Source: Ruminococcus sp.
GTDB lineage: Bacteria > Bacillota > Clostridia > Oscillospirales > Acutalibacteraceae
Assembly: GCA_017464765.1 (NCBI GenBank)
Contig: JAFTYK010000048.1
Span: forward strand, 1-56,338
Length of the DNA stretch: 56,338 nucleotides
Direction: 5' to 3'
Positions 8,627 through 19,010 of the stretch are shown piece by piece (position 1 is the stretch's first letter; every line of letters starts with the position of its first letter). A model generated the notes under the pieces. It saw only the letters and a list, made by a program, of their open reading frames with translations. It was not told the DNA's origin and did no database searches. The position numbers and the translations under genes are program-made.

Positions 8627-10480
8627 ATGCCAAAAGAGATTTTATCTACAATTAAATCACCACAGGATATAAAGAAACTTGATGATAGTGAACTCAAGCA
8701 GTTATGCAGAGAAATCCGTAGAAAGATCATCGACACCGTGTCAGTGAATGGCGGTCATCTTTCTCCAAATTTAGGTGTTGTTGAGCTTACTGTGATGTTA
8801 CATTATGTTTTCGATTGTCCGAAAGATTCTATTGTTTGGGATGTCGGACATCAGTGCTATACACATAAAATACTCACTGGTCGATATGATTCAATTAACA
8901 CTATCCGTACTAAAGGTGGACTTTCGGGTTTTCCTAAACGGGGTGAGAGTGAATACGACGCATTTGACGTTGGACATTCGAGTACCTCGATATCTGCGGC
9001 TTACGGTATTGCTCAGGCTAAACAGCATTTGGGTGATAACAGCCACACTATAGCTGTTATTGGCGACGGTTCGCTTACAGGTGGATTAGCTTACGAGGGA
9101 CTTAACAACGCAGGACGTTTCAAGAAAAACTTTATTGTTATTCTCAATGACAACAAAATGTCTATCTCGAAAAATGTCGGTGCGATGGCGAAGTACCTCA
9201 CATCAATTCGAGTGAAACCTTCGTATTTGAGGGTGAAAAACAGAGTGGAAAATGTCCTTTCGAAGATTCCTCTCGTCGGTTCACCAACAAAGAGTTTGCT
9301 TCGTCGTTCAAAGTCGCGTGTTAAGAATATTATCTATAAAGACACATTATTTGATCAACTCGGGTATAGATACTACGGACCTGTTGATGGTCACGATATA
9401 GATTCCCTTAGAAAGGCGCTTAATGCTGCTAAGTCAGCAACAACCCCGGTATTACTCCACGTTATAACAACAAAGGGAAAAGGCTACCAATATGCTGAAA
9501 GTGACTCAGCGAGCTTCCACGGTATTGGTCAGTTTGACATTGATACAGGAGAGCCTATTTCATCAAAAACTGATTTTTCATCAGTATTTGGTGAAGGTTT
9601 ATGCAATATCGCACAGAGCGATAATAGGGTTTGTGCTGTTACTGCTGCGATGCGTACAGGTACGGGACTTCTTGAGTTTTCAAGAAAGTTCAAAGACAGA
9701 TTTTACGATGTTGGTATAGCGGAAGAACACGCTGTCACTTTTTCTTGCGGTATGGCAAGCAAAGGTATGATTCCTGTCTTTGCGGTGTATTCAACCTTTT
9801 TACAGCGTGGCTATGATCAGCTTTTACACGATGCAGCTATGCAGAAACTCCACATGGTTGTCGCTGTTGATAGAGCAGGTATTGTTGGAGAAGACGGCGA
9901 AACTCATCAGGGTGTGTTTGATGTTTCGATGCTAAACTCTATTCCAAATACTACTATTTTCTCACCGTGTTATTTTGATGAGATGAAACAGTCGCTTAAT
10001 ACCGCAATTTACGGTTGCGATAATTTGGTTGCTATTCGTTATCCTCGAGGTTCAGAGATTTTACGACCTGAGGGTTTGGAAGAGAGCAGTATGAACTACG
10101 ATATATACGGCGACAGAGATGCTAAAAAGCTTCTCATTACCTACGGCAGACTTTTCTCAAACGCCGTCAAAGCTTACGAAAAGCTCAAAGCGTTGGGAGA
10201 GCCGATATGTATTCTGAAGTTATGTAGAATAAAACCTATTGATAAAAAAGCTATTGAGTTTGCGAAAGGGTTTGAAAAGGTACACTTTTTCGAAGAGGGT
10301 ATCTTAGCAGGTGGTATTGGCGAGACGTTTGACTACGAACTCACTAAAATCGGTTTTACAGGGCTGTACAAAGTCACAGCGATTGAAGACCGATTTGTGC
10401 CACATTCTTCTGTTGCTGATGCGCTTAAGGAAAACAATCTCGATTCTGATTCAATGTGCGAGATTATGAAAAACGATTAA
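8627..10480 (+). CDS. dxs: 1-deoxy-D-xylulose-5-phosphate synthase
   Basis: The first MEP-pathway enzyme joins pyruvate and glyceraldehyde 3-phosphate with thiamine diphosphate. The TPP site is visible as GDGSLTGGLAYEGLNNAG with a following LNDN motif. The transketolase pyrimidine domain has EEHAVTFSCGMA and the DRAGIVGEDGETHQG motif, and a C-terminal transketolase domain completes it. At 617 residues it has the full family length. ispE, a later step of the same pathway, lies at 53.3 kb. Confidence 0.97.
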   Translation: MPKEILSTIKSPQDIKKLDDSELKQLCREIRRKIIDTVSVNGGHLSPNLGVVELTVMLHYVFDCPKDSIVWDVGHQCYTHKILTGRYDSINTIRTKGGLSGFPKRGESEYDAFDVGHSSTSISAAYGIAQAKQHLGDNSHTIAVIGDGSLTGGLAYEGLNNAGRFKKNFIVILNDNKMSISKNVGAMAKYLTSIRVKPSYLRVKNRVENVLSKIPLVGSPTKSLLRRSKSRVKNIIYKDTLFDQLGYRYYGPVDGHDIDSLRKALNAAKSATTPVLLHVITTKGKGYQYAESDSASFHGIGQFDIDTGEPISSKTDFSSVFGEGLCNIAQSDNRVCAVTAAMRTGTGLLEFSRKFKDRFYDVGIAEEHAVTFSCGMASKGMIPVFAVYSTFLQRGYDQLLHDAAMQKLHMVVAVDRAGIVGEDGETHQGVFDVSMLNSIPNTTIFSPCYFDEMKQSLNTAIYGCDNLVAIRYPRGSEILRPEGLEESSMNYDIYGDRDAKKLLITYGRLFSNAVKAYEKLKALGEPICILKLCRIKPIDKKAIEFAKGFEKVHFFEEGILAGGIGETFDYELTKIGFTGLYKVTAIEDRFVPHSSVADALKENNLDSDSMCEIMKND

Positions 10481-10495
10481 TTTTCTGGAGATATA

Positions 10496-11299
10496 ATGAA
10501 AAAAAGACTTGATGTATTAGTTTTTGAAAAAGGCTTTGCCGAGAGTAGAGAAAAGGCTAAAGCTATCATAATGGCAGGTCAGGTTTATGTTAACAATCAG
10601 AAAGCTGACAAAGCGGGGGTTTCCTACGATGAGAATCTTCCTCTTGAAGTAAGAGGAGATACTCAGAAGTACGTAAGCCGTGGCGGATATAAACTTGAAA
10701 AAGCTATGAATAGCTTCCCGATTGCTCTTGAGGGAAAAATCACAATGGATATTGGCGCTTCTACAGGCGGATTTACCGACTGTATGTTACAAAATGGCGC
10801 TACGAAAGTTTACTCCGTTGACGTTGGTTATGGTCAGCTTGCGTGGAAACTGAGAAACGACGAAAGAGTTGTTAACCTTGAACGCACTAATATGCGTTAT
10901 GTCACCGATGAACAGGTACCTGATAAAATCGACTTCTTTTCTGTCGATGTTTCGTTTATTTCGCTTAAGCTTATTTTACCTGTAGCGCGTGAACTTTTAA
11001 GCGAAAACGGTGAAGCTGTGTGCCTTATTAAACCTCAGTTTGAAGCTGGCAAGGAAAATGTCGGCAAAAACGGAGTAGTCAGAGATAAGAATATCCATAT
11101 CGATGTAGTTAGTATGATTATCGATTTTTGTCTTAACAACGGTTTCGATGTTTTGGGACTTGACTACTCTCCGATTAAAGGTCCACAGGGAAACATTGAG
11201 TACCTGATACATATCAGAAAATCTGAAAACCCCGCACTCCTTACCGATAAGACAGCAGAAAGTGTGGTTATTTCTTCACATGCTGAACTTGATAAATAA
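10496..11299 (+). CDS. tlyA: TlyA family rRNA 2'-O-methyltransferase
   Basis: An N-terminal S4 RNA-binding domain (about residues 1-60, RLDVLVFEKGFAESREKAK) is joined to an FtsJ-like Rossmann methyltransferase (SAM-binding DIGASTGGFTDCML). Family members 2'-O-methylate cytidines in rRNA; the older name hemolysin A is misleading. It lies in the conserved dxs-tlyA-nadK-argR-recN order with 15 bp to dxs. Confidence 0.92.
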   Translation: MKKRLDVLVFEKGFAESREKAKAIIMAGQVYVNNQKADKAGVSYDENLPLEVRGDTQKYVSRGGYKLEKAMNSFPIALEGKITMDIGASTGGFTDCMLQNGATKVYSVDVGYGQLAWKLRNDERVVNLERTNMRYVTDEQVPDKIDFFSVDVSFISLKLILPVARELLSENGEAVCLIKPQFEAGKENVGKNGVVRDKNIHIDVVSMIIDFCLNNGFDVLGLDYSPIKGPQGNIEYLIHIRKSENPALLTDKTAESVVISSHAELDK

Positions 11300-11316
11300 A
11301 ATTAAGTGGTGATTTT

Positions 11317-12183
11317 ATGAAAATCGGACTTATTGTAAATACTAAAAAATCTCAGTCGCTTATCTGTGGCGAGCAGATAGCTAAGCTGTTTTTGCAAAAT
11401 GACGCTGAAATTTTGCTGAATAGTTCTGTAAAAGAATTATTAAATCTTGAAGATTATGACGCTGATATCAGCGTTTTTGACACTGACGAACAGCTTATCA
11501 GACATAGCGATGTGACTATCACTGTCGGCGGTGATGGTACTATTATACATAATGCAAAGTTTGCTGCATTGTATAAAAAGCCGCTGATTGGCGTTAATAT
11601 GGGACGCATTGGCTTTGTTGCTGGCCTTGAATATTATGAGATTTCCGAGCTTAAGAAAATCCTCAAAGGCAATTTCAAAACGCAACGAAGAATGCTCTTG
11701 AACGTTGAACTCAAACGTGGGGAAAAGGTTCAGAAATTCATCGCTGTAAACGAGGCGACTATAACACGAGATGTTCTCAAAAGCATTATTGACATTTCCG
11801 TATTTCTAAACGATGAGCGAATTATTACATATCGTGCTGATGGTATGATTTTCGCTACACCGACGGGTTCAACCGCGTACAGCTTTTCTTCAGGAGGACC
11901 TGTAATCGAACCTGATATGGACTGTATTCTGCTCACTCCCGTTTGTCCTCACGCGCTTTCTTCTCGTCAGGTTGTTTTCAGAGATGATGCGGTTTTAAAG
12001 GCGACGGTTGATAATGCTGATATAAATCAAAGCTATCTTGTAGTTGATGGGCAGACTAGCGTTGAACTTAAAAAAGACGATGTTATTACTATTACAAAAG
12101 CTGAGGATTATCTTGAGCTTATTATTCTCAAAGAGAAAAACTTCTATACTTTGCTTAACGAGAAGTTAAAGGAGAGAAACTGA
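11317..12183 (+). CDS. nadK: NAD kinase
   Basis: It phosphorylates NAD to NADP. The catalytic GGDGT motif (TVGGDGTIIHNA), the NEATITR motif and the diagnostic TPTGSTAYSFSSGGP are all present. At 288 residues it has the usual length. Its stop codon overlaps the argR start by 1 bp. The NAD synthetase gene nadE lies at 49.2 kb in the same window but is not linked by operon. Confidence 0.96.
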   Translation: MKIGLIVNTKKSQSLICGEQIAKLFLQNDAEILLNSSVKELLNLEDYDADISVFDTDEQLIRHSDVTITVGGDGTIIHNAKFAALYKKPLIGVNMGRIGFVAGLEYYEISELKKILKGNFKTQRRMLLNVELKRGEKVQKFIAVNEATITRDVLKSIIDISVFLNDERIITYRADGMIFATPTGSTAYSFSSGGPVIEPDMDCILLTPVCPHALSSRQVVFRDDAVLKATVDNADINQSYLVVDGQTSVELKKDDVITITKAEDYLELIILKEKNFYTLLNEKLKERN

Positions 12184-12632
12184 TGAAAGCAAATCGACAT
12201 ACTAAAATAGTAGAGCTTATAAATAGATTTCCGATTACAACGCAGGAAGAGCTTTTAGAATACCTGAAAGAAGAAGGTTTCGATGTTACCCAGTCGACGG
12301 TTTCGAGAGATATTAAGAAGCTAAGACTAACCAAAGCGCTTGACCAGAATGGTAAATATCGCTATCAGGCTCCCTCTCAAAAGGTTAACACCTCCAAAAA
12401 CGGCTTTTTCAGTTTAGTGGACACTTCTGTTACAAGCGTGGACTATGCGATGAATATGGTTGTTGTAAAAACCTACGCAGGTATGGCACAGGCTGTTTGC
12501 GCTGCATTTGATTCAATGGAATTTGACTCCATTGTAGGCACAATCGCAGGCGATGACACCATCTTTATTGTTTGTAAAACTGAAGAATCCGCAAAAGCAT
12601 ATACTCAGGAGTTTTTAAAGTATGTTATCTAA
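12183..12632 (+). CDS. argR: Arginine repressor ArgR
   Basis: A 149-residue ArgR/AhrC-type regulator. The winged-helix DNA-binding half includes TQEELLEYLKEEG and the recognition segment TQSTVSRDIKKLRL. The C-terminal half is the arginine-binding hexamerisation domain, with GTIAGDDTIFIV near the end. Its place between nadK and recN is conserved across Firmicutes and is probably not functional coupling. It overlaps recN by 11 bp. Confidence 0.95.
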   Translation: MKANRHTKIVELINRFPITTQEELLEYLKEEGFDVTQSTVSRDIKKLRLTKALDQNGKYRYQAPSQKVNTSKNGFFSLVDTSVTSVDYAMNMVVVKTYAGMAQAVCAAFDSMEFDSIVGTIAGDDTIFIVCKTEESAKAYTQEFLKYVI

Positions 12633-14283
12633 TTTATATATCGAAAACATTGCTGTTATCGAAAAAACGAATATAGATTTTTCTGAGGGATTCAATGTTC
12701 TGACAGGTGAAACCGGTGCCGGTAAAAGTATCGTTATCGACTCTATAAATGCTGTGCTTGGTCAACGTACACCGAAGAATATTGTTCGTAATGGAAGTGA
12801 GTCTGCTTTTGTCAGCGCAACATTTACCGATGTTTCAAAATTTGCTGAAAAAAAGGCGGAAAGCTTAGGTTTTAGTACTGAAGACGGAATGATAATTTTG
12901 CAACGTGAGATGAACATTTCAGGCAGGAATACTTGCAGGATTAACTCACGTCCTGCTACCGTTTCAGCTTTAAAGGAACTCTCAAGCTATCTTGTGAATA
13001 TCCACGGTCAGTCTGATAACGCTGAGCTTATGTCACCATCACTCCATCTTCATTACATAGATGCGTTAGCTCAAAATAAAAAGCAACTTTCCGATTATCG
13101 TGAAACCTACTATGAGTACGTTAAAGTTAAAGAAGAACTCGAAAACTTGAACGATGATGAAGAAAAACGCTTGAATGAAATCGAACTGTTAAGATATCAG
13201 ATTGAAGAACTTGAGAATGCTGAGCTTAAAATTGGCGAGAGTGAGTCATTAAACGCTGAGAAAACACTTCTATTAAATAGTGATAAAATTACTAAATCTC
13301 TAATAAAATCTAAATCTATCTTAGACGGCGACGATGATATCGACGGTGTTATTAATATGACTGATGATGCTTTTTCGTCACTTTCTATTGCATCGAGATA
13401 TCAGGAGTCGTTATCTGATTTGTCAGACAGGCTTGCAAATGCCCTGTATGAACTCAAAGATATTACTGATTTGATAAATGATGCGATTTCGGATATCGAC
13501 TCTGACCCTTATCGACTTGAAGAAATCGAGGAGAGACTCGACCTTATTTACCGTTTGTCTAAAAAGTATGGTAACACCGAAGAGGAGATGCTCTCGTATC
13601 TTGAGTCGGCGCAAAATAAGCTTAATGAGTTACTGGACTTCGATACAAATAAAGAAAAGCTTAAAGAAAACTACGAGAAACTTTATAATCTCGCTTTAAA
13701 AAAAGCTCAGAAATTGTCTTCTATTAGACACAACGTAGCTATTGAGTTTGCTTCATCTGTACAAAAAGAAATGGCATTTTTAGAAATGCCTAACGTGAGA
13801 CTCAAGGTCGCTTTTTCTGAAACAGAGCTATCTAAAAGCGGTGTCGATAAAGTCGAGTTTCTCATTTCCGTTAACTTAGGCGAAGACCCGAAACCTGTTA
13901 CCAAGATTGCATCAGGTGGTGAACTTTCCCGAATGATGCTCGCTATTAAAACCGTGCTTGCTTCTCACGATATCGTTGAAACTATGATATTCGACGAAAT
14001 TGATACAGGTATTTCAGGTTCAGCCGCACAAAAAGTCGGAATGAAGCTCAAAGAAGTATCTAAAGACAGACAGGTTATGTGTGTAACCCATCAGGCTCAG
14101 ATTGCCGCTTTGGCTGACTGCCACTTCCTTATCAACAAAGAATTTGTAAACGAAAAAACTTACACCGAAGTTATAAAACTCGATATGGAAGGTAGGGTTA
14201 AAGAACTCGCCCGAATTATTGATGGTGTTAATATTACTCAAACAGCGCTTGATCACGCTAAGAAACTGATTGAAAACGCATAA
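12622..14283 (+). CDS. recN: DNA repair protein RecN
   Basis: An SMC-like ATPase for double-strand-break repair, 553 residues. The Walker A motif GETGAGKSIVID is near the N-terminus, a coiled-coil middle follows, and the C-terminal half carries the ABC signature SGGELSRMMLA and Walker B FDEIDTGISG. The SD (AGGAG) is inside the end of argR. In many spore-formers spoIVB and spo0A follow recN; here recJ does. Confidence 0.96.
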   Translation: MLSNLYIENIAVIEKTNIDFSEGFNVLTGETGAGKSIVIDSINAVLGQRTPKNIVRNGSESAFVSATFTDVSKFAEKKAESLGFSTEDGMIILQREMNISGRNTCRINSRPATVSALKELSSYLVNIHGQSDNAELMSPSLHLHYIDALAQNKKQLSDYRETYYEYVKVKEELENLNDDEEKRLNEIELLRYQIEELENAELKIGESESLNAEKTLLLNSDKITKSLIKSKSILDGDDDIDGVINMTDDAFSSLSIASRYQESLSDLSDRLANALYELKDITDLINDAISDIDSDPYRLEEIEERLDLIYRLSKKYGNTEEEMLSYLESAQNKLNELLDFDTNKEKLKENYEKLYNLALKKAQKLSSIRHNVAIEFASSVQKEMAFLEMPNVRLKVAFSETELSKSGVDKVEFLISVNLGEDPKPVTKIASGGELSRMMLAIKTVLASHDIVETMIFDEIDTGISGSAAQKVGMKLKEVSKDRQVMCVTHQAQIAALADCHFLINKEFVNEKTYTEVIKLDMEGRVKELARIIDGVNITQTALDHAKKLIENA

Positions 14284-14304
14284 GTTTAAATTTGGAGAAC
14301 TACT

Positions 14305-16356
14305 ATGAAGAAATGGACAGTAGCAAAATTGAATAAGGACAGGGCTGTTGCCATTTCTACAAGGCACGAACTGCCGATGCTCATTGCTATGTTGCTTGAT
14401 ATCAGAGGGATTACCGACGATGAAGCAATCAATGACTTTTTATATAACGACAGTGTTTTATCCGACCCATTTGATGCCAAGGATATGGACAAGGCTGTCG
14501 ATAGAATTAAAAGAGCGATTGAAGATTTCGAAATGATTTGTGTATACGGAGATTTTGATGCCGATGGCGTTACTTCTACTGCACTTTTGTATTCATATCT
14601 TGAAGCAGTTGGCGCGAATGTTATGTTTTATATACCAGCCCGAGAAGGTGAGGGTTATGGTATGAATAAAGATGCCGTAAACCTTCTTTACGAAAACGGC
14701 GTCAAGCTTATCATTACTGTTGACAACGGAATCGCCGCTGTGGAAGAAATTGCTTATGCTAAATCTTTAGGTATCGATACCGTTGTAACTGACCACCATG
14801 TTCCTAATTCCGTATTGCCTGATGCAAAAGCAATTGTTGATTTGCACAGAGAAGATTGTGAAAGTTCTTTTAAGGAATTATCAGGTGTTGGCGTAGCCTT
14901 AAAACTCGTTATGGCTATCGAGGGGGAATATTCCGATTGCGAACAGATTCTTGAAAACTATTCGGATCTTGCTTGTCTTGGCACGGTAGGAGATATTGTT
15001 CCACTTGTTGGTGATAATCGAGTGATAGTTAAAAACGGACTTATGCACATTGGTAATTCTGACAGATGTGGCATTAACGCTTTAGTTGAGGAATCGGGAC
15101 TTTCGAACCGAAAAATTACCACAGGTAACATCTCGTTTACTTTAGTTCCTAGAATCAACGCGGGAGGAAGACTTGGTCTTTCGAAAAAAACCGTATCAAT
15201 GTTACTTACTGACGATGAGGAGATTGCTTACGATATAGCACAGGAGCTATGCGAAGATAACACAACTCGCCAGTTGATAGAAAAAGAAATTTTAGATGAT
15301 ATAAATGAGAGAATTAAACGTAACCCATCTATAGTACAGAATCGTATTATAGTAGTGTGTGGTGAAAACTGGCATCAGGGTGTTATTGGAATCGTAGCTT
15401 CTCGCATCAAAGAGATATACGGAAAGCCAAGTATTGTTATTTCTATCGATGATGACGGATGCCGTGCTTCAGGAAGGAGCGTAAAGGGTTTCTCACTTTG
15501 TGATGCGGTGTTTGCTTGTTCTGATTTGCTTACTCAGTTTGGCGGACACCCGATGGCTGTCGGTTTCGGAATAGTGAGAGAAAACATCAAAGCTTTTATT
15601 GATGCTATCAATGATTATGCTAAAACTGTCGAGATGCCTGCACATGAACTTGAACTTGATTGCAAGCTTAATCCTGCTCAGCTTTCGGTGGCTTTGGTTG
15701 ACCAGCTTTCACTTTTAGAGCCGTATGGTGCTGGAAATCCTACTCCGCTTTTCGGATTATACAATATGGAAATTGTTGATATCCATGAAGTAGGAGGCGG
15801 AAAGCATTTACGACTCAGCCTTGCGAGAGCTGATGTGGTTATATCCGCTATGAAGTTCTCAACCACAAAAGAAAGCTTCCCGTACTATATCGGCGACAAA
15901 GTCGATTGTGCGGTAACTCTTGATAAAAATGTTTATAACAACGTTGAATCGCTAAGCGTTATCGTGAGAGATATGAGATTTTCTGCACTTGACGAGGACG
16001 CTCTTCTGTATTCCAAGGAAACATTTGAAGCGTTTTGCAGAGGCGATGTTATATCTAGAGAACAGTGTATGGAACTGCTGCCATCTCGTGAGGAATTCGC
16101 GGTTGTTTACAGATTTTTGCGGAAATCTGACGGCTTTAAACACAGTGTTGAGGTTTTACACAAAAGGCTAAACAGTGCAAAGATTTCCTACGGAAAACTA
16201 AGGGTTATACTCGAAAGTATGAATGAGCTGTCGCTTGTTGAAATATACGAAGGTATGTATGATACCTCAATTAAACTTTGCGAGGTAGAAGGGAAAGTTA
16301 ACCTCGATGACTCGCTGATTATATCTAAACTCAAGGAGGTGAGTGAAAATGCCTGA
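14305..16356 (+). CDS. recJ: Single-stranded-DNA-specific exonuclease RecJ
   Basis: A 5'-to-3' single-strand exonuclease of the DHH family acting in recombination and repair. Motif FDADGVTSTALL is DHH motif I; TVDNG and VTDHHVPN are motifs II and III. The DHHA1 domain has QFGGHPMAVGFG, followed by an OB-like region and a C-terminal tail. At 683 residues it lies between the E. coli (about 580) and Bacillus (about 780) forms. It overlaps the relA start by 8 bp, so relA expression is probably coupled. Confidence 0.94.
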   Translation: MKKWTVAKLNKDRAVAISTRHELPMLIAMLLDIRGITDDEAINDFLYNDSVLSDPFDAKDMDKAVDRIKRAIEDFEMICVYGDFDADGVTSTALLYSYLEAVGANVMFYIPAREGEGYGMNKDAVNLLYENGVKLIITVDNGIAAVEEIAYAKSLGIDTVVTDHHVPNSVLPDAKAIVDLHREDCESSFKELSGVGVALKLVMAIEGEYSDCEQILENYSDLACLGTVGDIVPLVGDNRVIVKNGLMHIGNSDRCGINALVEESGLSNRKITTGNISFTLVPRINAGGRLGLSKKTVSMLLTDDEEIAYDIAQELCEDNTTRQLIEKEILDDINERIKRNPSIVQNRIIVVCGENWHQGVIGIVASRIKEIYGKPSIVISIDDDGCRASGRSVKGFSLCDAVFACSDLLTQFGGHPMAVGFGIVRENIKAFIDAINDYAKTVEMPAHELELDCKLNPAQLSVALVDQLSLLEPYGAGNPTPLFGLYNMEIVDIHEVGGGKHLRLSLARADVVISAMKFSTTKESFPYYIGDKVDCAVTLDKNVYNNVESLSVIVRDMRFSALDEDALLYSKETFEAFCRGDVISREQCMELLPSREEFAVVYRFLRKSDGFKHSVEVLHKRLNSAKISYGKLRVILESMNELSLVEIYEGMYDTSIKLCEVEGKVNLDDSLIISKLKEVSENA

Positions 16357-18541
16357 AAGAATTTATTATCAGGATTTTCACGAGCTAACTGTTCGTATTG
16401 AGAACAATTCAACTAAATATGATTTCGAAAAGATAAAAAGAGCTTACGAGTTTGCTGATAAAGCTCACGGCGATCAGCGAAGAGTATCAGGTGTGCCGTA
16501 TATTCTACACCCAACTTCTGTTGCGTGTATCCTTGCTGATATGGGAATGGATACTGACGCTATTGTTGCGGCACTTCTTCATGATGTAGTCGAAGATACA
16601 GATATTACTTTAGAAACGGTTAAAGAGCTTTTTGGTGACGATGTTGCACTCTTGGTTGATGGTCTTACAAAAATCAGTAAGATTAAATTTACCGACAGGG
16701 AAGAGCATCAGGCAGAGAATGTCCGTAAAATGCTTATGGCTATGTCTAACGATATAAGGGTTATCATTGTTAAGCTTGCTGACAGACTCCACAATATGCG
16801 TACTATTGGTTGTGTTGCAGAGCAAAAGCGCAGAGATAAAGCCAGAGAATGTATGGACGTTTATGCGCCGATTGCTCATCGTCTTGGTATGAAGAACATC
16901 AAGGAAGAGCTTGAGGACTTGTCTATCCGCTACCTTGACCCGATTGCTTATGAAGAAATCGAAACTGAACTGAAACTTTCTGAGAACGAGCGTAATGCAT
17001 TTATTGAGAGTATCAAGGCTAAGATTTTTGATAAAATCGGCGATTCTATCGAACACGTTACTATTAACGGACGTGTCAAGAGCGCTCTTTCTATTTATCG
17101 AAAAACTTATATGCAGGGTAAGACCTTGGACCAGATTTTTGATGTTTTTGCGGTGCGAGTTATAGTTGATTCTATCTCTGATTACTACAACGTACTCGGT
17201 ATAGTTCATGATATTTTCACTCCGATACCTAATAGGTTCAAGGACTACATTTCTACTCCTAAGCCTAATATGTACCAGTCGCTTCATACCACCGTATTCG
17301 ATAAAAACAGCGTTCCTTTTGAAGTGCAGATCAGAACTTATGAAATGCATCACACTGCTGAATATGGTATCGCGGCTCACTGGAAATACAAACTTGGTAT
17401 GAAAAATTCAAAATCTGATTCACTTGAGGACAGACTTACATGGATTAGAAAAACCCTTGAAATTCAGTCTGAAGCTGAAGATGCTACAGATATCGTGAAA
17501 ACTATTAAAAACGACCTTTCTCCAGATGAGGTATATGTTTTCACTCCAAAAGGTGATGTGGTAAGTCTACCTGCAGGTGCCACAGTTATTGATATGGCTT
17601 ATGCTATCCATACCGCAGTTGGTAATCGAATGGTTGGCGCTAAGGTTGACAGACGTATAGTTCCTATTGATTATCAGGTGAAAACAGGTGAAATTGTTGA
17701 AATCCTTACTCAGAAGGAAGGCTCAGGCCCTAAACGTGGTTGGCTTAATATCGTTAAAACCAACGGTGCTAAAGCAAAAATCCGTGCATGGTTTAAGAAG
17801 GAGCGTAGGGAAGAGAACATCATCGAAGGTAGGGAGATGTTCGACCATGAACTCAAGAAGAGTGGTATGCAGTTTGATGAAAAAGACCTCGAAGAGTGCC
17901 TTTCACCGATTATGCAGCGTCAACACTGCAATACTTTAGATGATTTCTTTGCATCTATCGGCTATGGTGGAACACAGCTGTGGAAAATTATGCCACGAGT
18001 AAAAGATGCCTACCAGAAGAAGTACAAGAAAGAAGAGATTGAGCCTACATCTGTGAAAGAACCTTCACAGGTTCCTCGTAAAAAGCGTGTTGGCTCAGGT
18101 GTAACTGTTGAGGGAGTACAGGATTGTCTTATTAAGTTCTCCCGTTGTTGCAATCCGTTGCCGGGTGATGATATTATCGGTTTTATCACACGTGGCTTTG
18201 GTGTTTCTATTCACAAACGCGGTTGCAACAATGTACCTGAGGATATCACAAAAGCTGAAGAGCCGGAGCGTTGGGTTTTGGCTCACTGGGAGGACGATAT
18301 CAAAGAAACGTTCCAGGCTTCTCTTGAGATTGTCGCTAAAGACCGCACAGGTTTGTTGGCTGACGTTACTAACCAACTATCTTCTATGCATATTTATATC
18401 CATATGCTCAACTCACGTGAGTTGCCTGATGGTACTGGTATTATTTCTGTAAACATCGACGTCAACGGTATGGATCATTTGCGTTCTGTTATGGCTCGAC
18501 TTGCGAGTATCAACGGTATAGTTTCTATAGAAAGACATTAA
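16349..18541 (+). CDS. relA: Bifunctional (p)ppGpp synthetase/hydrolase
   Basis: A 730-residue long Rel enzyme. The HD hydrolase domain is intact (HPTSVACIL, HDVVEDT). The synthetase domain carries RFKD, the RXKD signature of bifunctional Rel proteins, and EVQIRTYEMHH. TGS, zinc-finger-like (CCNPLPGD) and ACT domains follow. The start at 16349 is 8 nt from a strong AAGGAGGT; an upstream in-frame GTG at 16343 is too close to it. It controls the stringent response and is followed by dtd, as in many Firmicutes. Confidence 0.96.
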   Translation: MPERIYYQDFHELTVRIENNSTKYDFEKIKRAYEFADKAHGDQRRVSGVPYILHPTSVACILADMGMDTDAIVAALLHDVVEDTDITLETVKELFGDDVALLVDGLTKISKIKFTDREEHQAENVRKMLMAMSNDIRVIIVKLADRLHNMRTIGCVAEQKRRDKARECMDVYAPIAHRLGMKNIKEELEDLSIRYLDPIAYEEIETELKLSENERNAFIESIKAKIFDKIGDSIEHVTINGRVKSALSIYRKTYMQGKTLDQIFDVFAVRVIVDSISDYYNVLGIVHDIFTPIPNRFKDYISTPKPNMYQSLHTTVFDKNSVPFEVQIRTYEMHHTAEYGIAAHWKYKLGMKNSKSDSLEDRLTWIRKTLEIQSEAEDATDIVKTIKNDLSPDEVYVFTPKGDVVSLPAGATVIDMAYAIHTAVGNRMVGAKVDRRIVPIDYQVKTGEIVEILTQKEGSGPKRGWLNIVKTNGAKAKIRAWFKKERREENIIEGREMFDHELKKSGMQFDEKDLEECLSPIMQRQHCNTLDDFFASIGYGGTQLWKIMPRVKDAYQKKYKKEEIEPTSVKEPSQVPRKKRVGSGVTVEGVQDCLIKFSRCCNPLPGDDIIGFITRGFGVSIHKRGCNNVPEDITKAEEPERWVLAHWEDDIKETFQASLEIVAKDRTGLLADVTNQLSSMHIYIHMLNSRELPDGTGIISVNIDVNGMDHLRSVMARLASINGIVSIERH

Positions 18542-18554
18542 TTGAGGTTTATTT

Positions 18555-19010
18555 ATGAAAGCAGTATTACAGCGAGTAACTCACGCTAGTGTTGTAGTTG
18601 AGGGCGAGCTTATTTCTGAAATTAAAAACGGCTTTTTGGTGCTACTTGGTGTTGATAATACCGATACTGAAAAAGACGCTGACATACTTTCTAAAAAAAT
18701 TTCGGGTATGAGAGTTTTCGAGGACGAAAACGGCAAGATGAACTTATCACTTACAGATATCAAGGGTTCACTTCTTGTTATTTCACAGTTCACACTCTTA
18801 GCTGATTGCAGAAAGGGCAGAAGACCGAGCTTTATAAATGCGGGTGCGCCTGATATGGCTAATCACCTTTATGAATATTTCTGTGAAAGAATTAAAAACG
18901 ATGGCATTGAAGATGTGAAAAAAGGCATTTTCGGTGCTGATATGAAAGTTTCGCTGTTAAATGACGGACCTGTGACGATTCTTCTTGATTCAAAGGAGCT
19001 TATAAAATGA
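18555..19010 (+). CDS. dtd: D-aminoacyl-tRNA deacylase
   Basis: A 151-residue Dtd that removes D-amino acids wrongly attached to tRNA. Motifs SQFTLLADCRKGRRPSF and the active-site GPVTILLDS near the C-terminus are intact. It sits 13 bp after relA and overlaps the next gene by 4 bp (ATGA), a conserved arrangement. Confidence 0.96.
   Translation: MKAVLQRVTHASVVVEGELISEIKNGFLVLLGVDNTDTEKDADILSKKISGMRVFEDENGKMNLSLTDIKGSLLVISQFTLLADCRKGRRPSFINAGAPDMANHLYEYFCERIKNDGIEDVKKGIFGADMKVSLLNDGPVTILLDSKELIK

Noticed and set aside
16610-17380. A 256-codon open frame antisense to relA.
   Set aside because: It lies wholly inside the conserved HD and synthetase domains of relA, has no SD or promoter, and reads as a composition shadow.
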